Origin: an uncultured Bacteroidales bacterium
GTDB lineage: Bacteria; Bacteroidota; Bacteroidia; Bacteroidales; UBA932
Direction of reading: 5' to 3'
NCBI GenBank assembly: GCA_946614205.1
Contig: CAMOGR010000199.1
Coordinates: forward strand, 1-9,811
Length of the DNA: 9,811 nucleotides
Every line of letters begins with the position of its first letter. Position 1 is the first letter of the stretch. The translations under genes and the position numbers were made by a program. Below, piece by piece: positions 6,484 to 9,811 of the stretch. The notes under the pieces are model-generated. The model did not search any database, was not told the DNA's origin, and worked only from the letters and a program-made list of their open reading frames with translations.

Positions 6484-6960
6484 GTGATAAAGAAGTACCT
6501 GATAGTTTTCCTGATCTCGATGCTCCCTCTGATCGAGATTCGCGGTGCCATACCTTACGCCGTAGGCTTCGAGCTGCCGCTTGTCCCTTCCTATATTGTC
6601 GCAATCCTTGGCAATATGCTTCCCGTACCGTTTATCTTTTTGTTTGCCAGGAAGATACTCGAGTGGGGCAAGGACAAGAAGGTAATAGGGAAGTTCTTTA
6701 CCTGGTGCCTTGAGAAGGGCGAAAAAGGCGGCCGCAAGCTGGAGGCAAAGGCAGGTCACGGCCTCTACTGGGCCCTGTTGCTCTTCGTAGGCATACCCCT
6801 GCCCGGTACCGGAGCCTGGACCGGCACCCTTGCCGCCAGTTTCCTCAACATGGATTTCAAGAAGAGCGTCCTGTTCATCATGCTCGGCGTCGTACTTGCC
6901 GGCGTAATCATGCTGCTTGCTTCGCTTGGAGTCTTCGGGGCCGTCAAGCTGGTAAGTTAA
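6484..6960 (+). CDS. Small integral membrane protein, PF06695 'small multi-drug export' family (158 aa)
   Basis: The GTG start at 6484 gives (M)IKKYLIVFLISMLPLIEIRGAIPYAVG, the family's characteristic N-terminus with the E-x-RGAIP motif (residues 18-24). Hydrophobic segments are at about 5-28, 36-54, 94-121 and 128-153. The third holds the conserved FVGIPLPGTGAWTGTLAA (101-118), probably a re-entrant or functional loop. A lysine-rich cytoplasmic stretch (57-90) separates the two halves. The family (COG2426-like) is called a small multidrug exporter, but transport evidence is thin and the substrate is unknown. An upstream TTG at 6466 would add six residues but is disfavoured by the promoter position. 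It ends convergent to pgk across a hairpin terminator. Confidence 0.85.
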   Translation: MIKKYLIVFLISMLPLIEIRGAIPYAVGFELPLVPSYIVAILGNMLPVPFIFLFARKILEWGKDKKVIGKFFTWCLEKGEKGGRKLEAKAGHGLYWALLLFVGIPLPGTGAWTGTLAASFLNMDFKKSVLFIMLGVVLAGVIMLLASLGVFGAVKLVS

Positions 6961-7063
6961 CTAAGACTGCTGCCAACGTGTCATTTTCCGGCGCGTTGGA
7001 GGCATTCTGGCCCCGAAATGCTCCTGACGTGCCTGAATCTGTCCCGTTGGCGGCACGTATAAA

Positions 7064-7100
7064 GACGGCCGGTTCCCTGCATGTCAGGAAACCGGCCGTC
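7064..7100 (-). terminator. Intrinsic terminator between convergent genes, best oriented for pgk
   Basis: GACGGCCGGTT (7064-7074) pairs with AACCGGCCGTC (7090-7100). After one C-A mismatch the stem continues CCTG/CAGG, leaving a 5-nt loop. Read on the minus strand the stem is followed by TTTATA, a short T-run, as expected for a pgk terminator 25 bases past its stop. On the plus strand no T-run follows, but the stem may still stop transcripts from the membrane protein gene. Confidence 0.75.
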
Positions 7101-7124
7101 AGAATTACGCTTATGGCGTTGTAA

Positions 7125-8378
7125 TTATTTGCGGATGGCTGCGATGCCGGGGAGTTCCTTGCCCTCGAGAGCCTCGAGCATGGCGCCGCCGCCGGTGGAG
7201 ACGTAGCTGACCTTCTTTGCAAAGCCCATCTGGGTGACGGCAGCAACGGAGTCGCCGCCGCCGACGAGGGTGTAAGCGCCCTTCTCGGTGGCCTGGGCCA
7301 GGAATTCGGCAATCCTTAGGGTTCCCTTGGCGAAAGGAGCAATCTCGAATACGCCGACGGGGCCGTTCCAGAGGACGGTCTTGGAGTCGAGGATGACTTT
7401 ACCCCAACGCTCCTGGGACTCGGGGCCTGCGTCTACGCCCTCCCAGCCGTCGGGAATCTCATGGCTGGGTACGATCTGCGTGTGTGCGTCTGCGCTGAAG
7501 TCGTCGGCCACGAGGGTCTGGACGGAGAGGTAGATGTTTACGCCCTTTTCCTTGGCCTTTGCCATGATTTCCTGTGCCTGGGGGATGAGTTCGTCTTCGT
7601 GCAGGGAGTTTCCGATCTTGCCGCCTTCAGCCTTGATGAAGGTGTAGCCCATGCCGCCGCCGATGATGAGGTTGTCGACCTTCTCGAGCATGTTCTCGAG
7701 GACTGCGAGCTTGCTGGATACCTTGCTGCCGCCGATGATTGCGGTGAAGGGGTGTTTGGCATTCTTGAGCACGTTGTCGATGGCCTTGATTTCGCCTTCC
7801 ATGAGGTAGCCGAACATCTTGTCATTGGGGAAGTAGTCGGCGATGAGGGCGGTGGAGGCATGTGCGCGGTGTGCGGTGCCGAATGCATCGTTGATATAGC
7901 AGTCGGCGTAGGAGGCGAGGGTCTTTACGAAGCCCTTCTGGGACTCCTTGACGACTGCCTTTGCCGCCTTCTTCTCTTCGTCGGTGGCATCTTCTGCGAG
8001 ACCGCGGGGCTTGCCTTCCTCTTCTGCGTAGAAGCGGAGGTTCTCGAGGAGGAGTGCCTCACCGGGCTTGAGGGCTGCGACCTCGGCCTGGGCCTTCTGG
8101 CAGTCGGGGGCGAATTTGACGGGGACACCGAGGCACTCGGACACATGTGCGAGGATGTGCTTGAGGGAGTACTTGTCGGTTACGCCCTTGGGACGTCCGA
8201 GGTGGGACATTATGATGAGGGAACCGCCGCCTGCGAGCACTTTCTTGAGCGTGGGCATGGCCGCACGGATGCGGGTGTCGTCGGTAATTTCGAATTTTTC
8301 GTTGAGGGGTACGTTGAAGTCAACGCGGACGATGGCTTTCTTGCCGGTGAAATCGTAGGAATCGATGTGCTGTTGCAT
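7125..8378 (-). CDS. pgk: Phosphoglycerate kinase (417 aa)
   Basis: Pgk makes ATP and 3-phosphoglycerate from 1,3-bisphosphoglycerate and ADP in glycolysis, and works in reverse in gluconeogenesis; it is cytoplasmic. The protein shows the signature VRVDFNVPL (17-25), DDTRIRAA (33-40), the substrate-binding SHLGRPKG (58-65), [33 protein letters not shown], the NGPVGVFE nucleotide-binding segment, GGGDSVAAV (373-381) and STGGGAMLE near the C-terminus. Length is normal for the family. The reading frame stays open far upstream, but the start at 8378 ([22 protein letters not shown]) fits family N-termini, and a -7 box lies 30 bp upstream. It is transcribed divergently from the methyltransferase gene. 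Confidence 0.97.
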   Translation of the reverse strand: MQQHIDSYDFTGKKAIVRVDFNVPLNEKFEITDDTRIRAAMPTLKKVLAGGGSLIIMSHLGRPKGVTDKYSLKHILAHVSECLGVPVKFAPDCQKAQAEVAALKPGEALLLENLRFYAEEEGKPRGLAEDATDEEKKAAKAVVKESQKGFVKTLASYADCYINDAFGTAHRAHASTALIADYFPNDKMFGYLMEGEIKAIDNVLKNAKHPFTAIIGGSKVSSKLAVLENMLEKVDNLIIGGGMGYTFIKAEGGKIGNSLHEDELIPQAQEIMAKAKEKGVNIYLSVQTLVADDFSADAHTQIVPSHEIPDGWEGVDAGPESQERWGKVILDSKTVLWNGPVGVFEIAPFAKGTLRIAEFLAQATEKGAYTLVGGGDSVAAVTQMGFAKKVSYVSTGGGAMLEALEGKELPGIAAIRK

Positions 8379-8408
8379 AAAATATGATGTTATTATGATT
8401 TTCCGTCG

Positions 8409-8416
8409 CAAATTTA
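8409..8416 (-). promoter_or_regulatory. -7 box of the pgk promoter
   Basis: On the minus strand this is TAAATTTG, a perfect TAnnTTTG. Transcription would begin around 8400-8404, giving a leader of about 25 nt before the pgk start. I see no clear -33 TTTG at the usual distance. It lies 13 bp from the opposing -7 box at 8430-8437. Confidence 0.55.
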
Positions 8417-8429
8417 GCAAAAATATCAA

Positions 8430-8437
8430 TACCTTTG
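8430..8437 (+). promoter_or_regulatory. -7 box of the methyltransferase promoter
   Basis: TACCTTTG is a perfect TAnnTTTG box. It is four bases before an in-frame ATG at 8442 and 58 bases before the preferred ATG at 8496. The -33 region is not well matched. The two divergent promoters must share polymerase footprints, so pgk and methyltransferase transcription may interfere. Confidence 0.55.
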
Positions 8438-8495
8438 TATCATGCGGTTTCCCCTCGGCAGATGCACCCGGTGTGTTTCCGCAGAAAACACTGAG

Positions 8496-9404
8496 ATGAT
8501 TGAATTTCCCGATATATCCTGGAAAGATTACTCCCTGCTTGACAGTGGAGAAGGCGAGAAGTTGGAACGCTTCGGCTCGTATGTGCTTGCCCGCCCGGAG
8601 CCCAAGGCTCTGTGGAACAAGAGCCTGCCGCAGGCGGAATGGAACCGCCTTGCTCATACGCGCTTCCGCCCCGGCGCCGGATTCGGCAAGGCCGGCAAGG
8701 AAGACAGCGGCACATGGGAGCGCCTCCGTCAGATGGACGACCAATGGTGGATCAGGTATCGGCTGAACGCGGATTCCGCGTTCAGCCTCCGCCTCGGGCT
8801 TACGTCATTCAAACATGTGGGAGTATTTCCGGAGCAGGCGCCGAACTGGGAATTCATCTATTCCCGGTGCCGTGCGATGGACCATCCGCGGGTGCTGAAT
8901 CTCTTTGCCTATACCGGAGGAGCGTCCCTTGCCGCACGTGCCGGCGGAGCAGAGGTGACGCATCTTGATTCAGTCCGCCAGGTGGTTACCTGGGCACGGG
9001 GGAATATGGAACGCAGCGGCATGGACGGCATAAGGTGGATTATAGAGGATGCAATGAAGTTTGCACGGCGTGAGGCCCGCAGGGGCAACGTTTACGACGG
9101 CATCATCCTCGATCCCCCTGCATACGGCCATGGTCCCGACGGCGAGAAGTGGAAGCTCGACGAGTGTCTTTTCGAGTTGCTGCGCACCGTGGCGCAAATC
9201 CTTGCTCCCCACGGTTTCGTGGTTCTCAACCTCTATTCCAACGGCTACAGCGCCGCCCTCGGCGAGACCCTCGTCCGGGAGGCTTTCGGAGTGGCGCCTG
9301 CGCCAGCTCCCCAAGGCCCGGCGATTACTTCCGGCGAACTTGCCCTTAATGATTCCTTCGGAAAAGTATTACCTTTGTCAATAGTAGTAAGACTAGTAAA
9401 ATGA
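8496..9404 (+). CDS. Class I SAM-dependent methyltransferase, RlmI-like (PF10672 type), probably RNA-modifying (302 aa)
   Basis: The C-terminal half is a Rossmann-like methyltransferase. Motif I is [10 protein letters not shown] (133-142), followed by [18 protein letters not shown] with the SAM-binding acidic residue. The [10 protein letters not shown] motif (205-214) is typical of the RlmI/RlmK-like group, followed by a late strand [12 protein letters not shown]. The N-terminal half has [19 protein letters not shown] and [21 protein letters not shown], conserved in Bacteroidota homologues. There is no PUA domain as in Escherichia coli RlmI. By family the target is likely RNA, but none can be assigned. 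ATG 8496 is preferred because it gives the usual N-terminus and follows an A-rich stretch. ATG 8442, right after the -7 box, would add 18 residues (two Cys, three Arg) that do not look conserved. The stop overlaps the next start as ATGA. Confidence 0.88.
   Translation: MIEFPDISWKDYSLLDSGEGEKLERFGSYVLARPEPKALWNKSLPQAEWNRLAHTRFRPGAGFGKAGKEDSGTWERLRQMDDQWWIRYRLNADSAFSLRLGLTSFKHVGVFPEQAPNWEFIYSRCRAMDHPRVLNLFAYTGGASLAARAGGAEVTHLDSVRQVVTWARGNMERSGMDGIRWIIEDAMKFARREARRGNVYDGIILDPPAYGHGPDGEKWKLDECLFELLRTVAQILAPHGFVVLNLYSNGYSAALGETLVREAFGVAPAPAPQGPAITSGELALNDSFGKVLPLSIVVRLVK
9370..9377 (+). promoter_or_regulatory. -7 box inside the methyltransferase 3' end
   Basis: TACCTTTG, identical to the box at 8430-8437, lies 23 bases before ATG 9401. 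It could give the downstream lipoprotein gene its own transcript in addition to read-through. No good -33 TTTG stands 19-21 bp upstream, so this is tentative. Confidence 0.4.
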
Positions 9405-9811
9405 AACGTTTAGCAATCATTCTCGCGGTTCTTCCCGCCATCGTTTCCTGCACGCTGAATTTCGGATTCGTCCCGATAATCGGAAATGGAAAGCTTGCAG
9501 AAAAGTCTTTTACCTTCGAGTCCTTCGACGGCATCGTAGTGAAGGGCGCTGTAGATGTAGTCTTCATTCCCACGGTGGGGGAGAGTTCCGCCGTGCTCCG
9601 TACGGACGAGAACCTGCTTGACGCCTACACCCTCGAGGTCGTTGGCGGAGAGCTGGTCATCAGCTCCGAGAAAGGCAAGAACCCTATGCCCAAGGATGGT
9701 ACCAAAGTGACAGTTAAAGCTCCTACTATCAGCAAGATGCATGTTTCCGGCTCTGGCGACTGCTCCATTGACGGCACCCTTGTTGCTCCCGGCGATTTCA
9801 ATTTCTCGGTC
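9401..9811 (+). CDS. DUF2807-type lipoprotein, 5' part (head GIN domain, putative adhesin)
   Basis: The open frame starts at ATG 9401, overlapping the methyltransferase stop by ATGA, and runs off the right edge with 137 codons visible. [17 protein letters not shown] is a lipoprotein signal peptide with Cys17. The following residues (FESFDGIVVKGAVDVVFIP, LRTDENLLDAYTLEV, LVISSEKG, VTVKAPTISKMHVSGSGDCSIDG) match the DUF2807/PF10988 'putative auto-transporter adhesin, head GIN' beta-helical fold common in Bacteroidota lipoproteins. These proteins sit in the periplasm or on the outer membrane and their role is unclear. The start overlap suggests translational coupling to the methyltransferase; an internal -7 box at 9370-9377 may add separate expression. 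No link in function between the two is evident. Confidence 0.88.
   Translation, partial: MKRLAIILAVLPAIVSCTLNFGFVPIIGNGKLAEKSFTFESFDGIVVKGAVDVVFIPTVGESSAVLRTDENLLDAYTLEVVGGELVISSEKGKNPMPKDGTKVTVKAPTISKMHVSGSGDCSIDGTLVAPGDFNFSV

Noticed and set aside
7461..8387. 308-codon open frame on the plus strand
   Set aside because: It lies entirely antisense to pgk, whose protein is unmistakable. The translation is an acidic/glycine/valine-rich mirror typical of GC-rich antisense frames.
8379..8744. N-terminal extension of pgk to 539 aa
   Set aside because: The extra residues have no match to Pgk, overlap the divergent methyltransferase gene and lie upstream of the -7 box at 8409-8416.

Overview
The window looks like a GC-rich Bacteroidota chromosome, most likely from the order Bacteroidales; genus is not assignable by eye. 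Three things point there: TAnnTTTG-type -7 promoter boxes ahead of several genes, lipoproteins with coiled-coil/DUF4988-like regions and DUF2807-type folds, and repeated 'YVDLGL..KWA...YAWGE...WRxPT...YYWSS...VRPV' domains (called here FISUMP-like, after the Fibrobacter succinogenes major paralogous domain; C-type-lectin-like/DUF1566-like). The left half is accessory surface-protein DNA and the right half is housekeeping.

Left half (1-5674). A very long + strand gene enters from beyond the left edge and ends at 3112. It holds four FISUMP-like domains alternating with three bacterial Ig-like (BIG2) domains at a period of about 837 bp. A 256-bp gap follows, with two AGGACA-N5-TGTCCT dyads, a candidate promoter and a hairpin at the predicted mRNA 5' end. 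Next is a 659-aa lipoprotein (3369-5348): signal peptide, coiled coil, DUF4988-like region, one FISUMP-like domain and a C-terminal OB-fold-like domain. The 326-bp gap after it carries a cluster of a 28-bp dispersed repeat (three direct copies, short 20-bp derivatives, one inverted copy). It also carries a relic of the C-terminal end of another FISUMP gene. A 36-bp stretch spanning that relic's stop codon is identical to the end of the first gene, so the lipoprotein gene sits between two direct repeats. This suggests duplication, deletion or recombination among paralogues.

Right half (5675-9811). An exodeoxyribonuclease III/AP endonuclease gene (5675-6424) and a small PF06695-type membrane protein gene (6484-6960) run on +. 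They converge on phosphoglycerate kinase (pgk, complement 7125-8378), with a strong hairpin terminator between. Divergent from pgk, a class I SAM-dependent (RlmI-like) methyltransferase gene (start 8496, or 8442) overlaps by ATGA a DUF2807-type lipoprotein gene that runs off the right edge.

No complete defence system, CRISPR array, transposase, integrase, reverse transcriptase, tRNA or rRNA was seen. The most notable material is the FISUMP/BIG2 surface-protein locus with its recombination scars, and the recurring TAnnTTTG-N4/5-start-codon arrangement that suggests leaderless or near-leaderless mRNAs.
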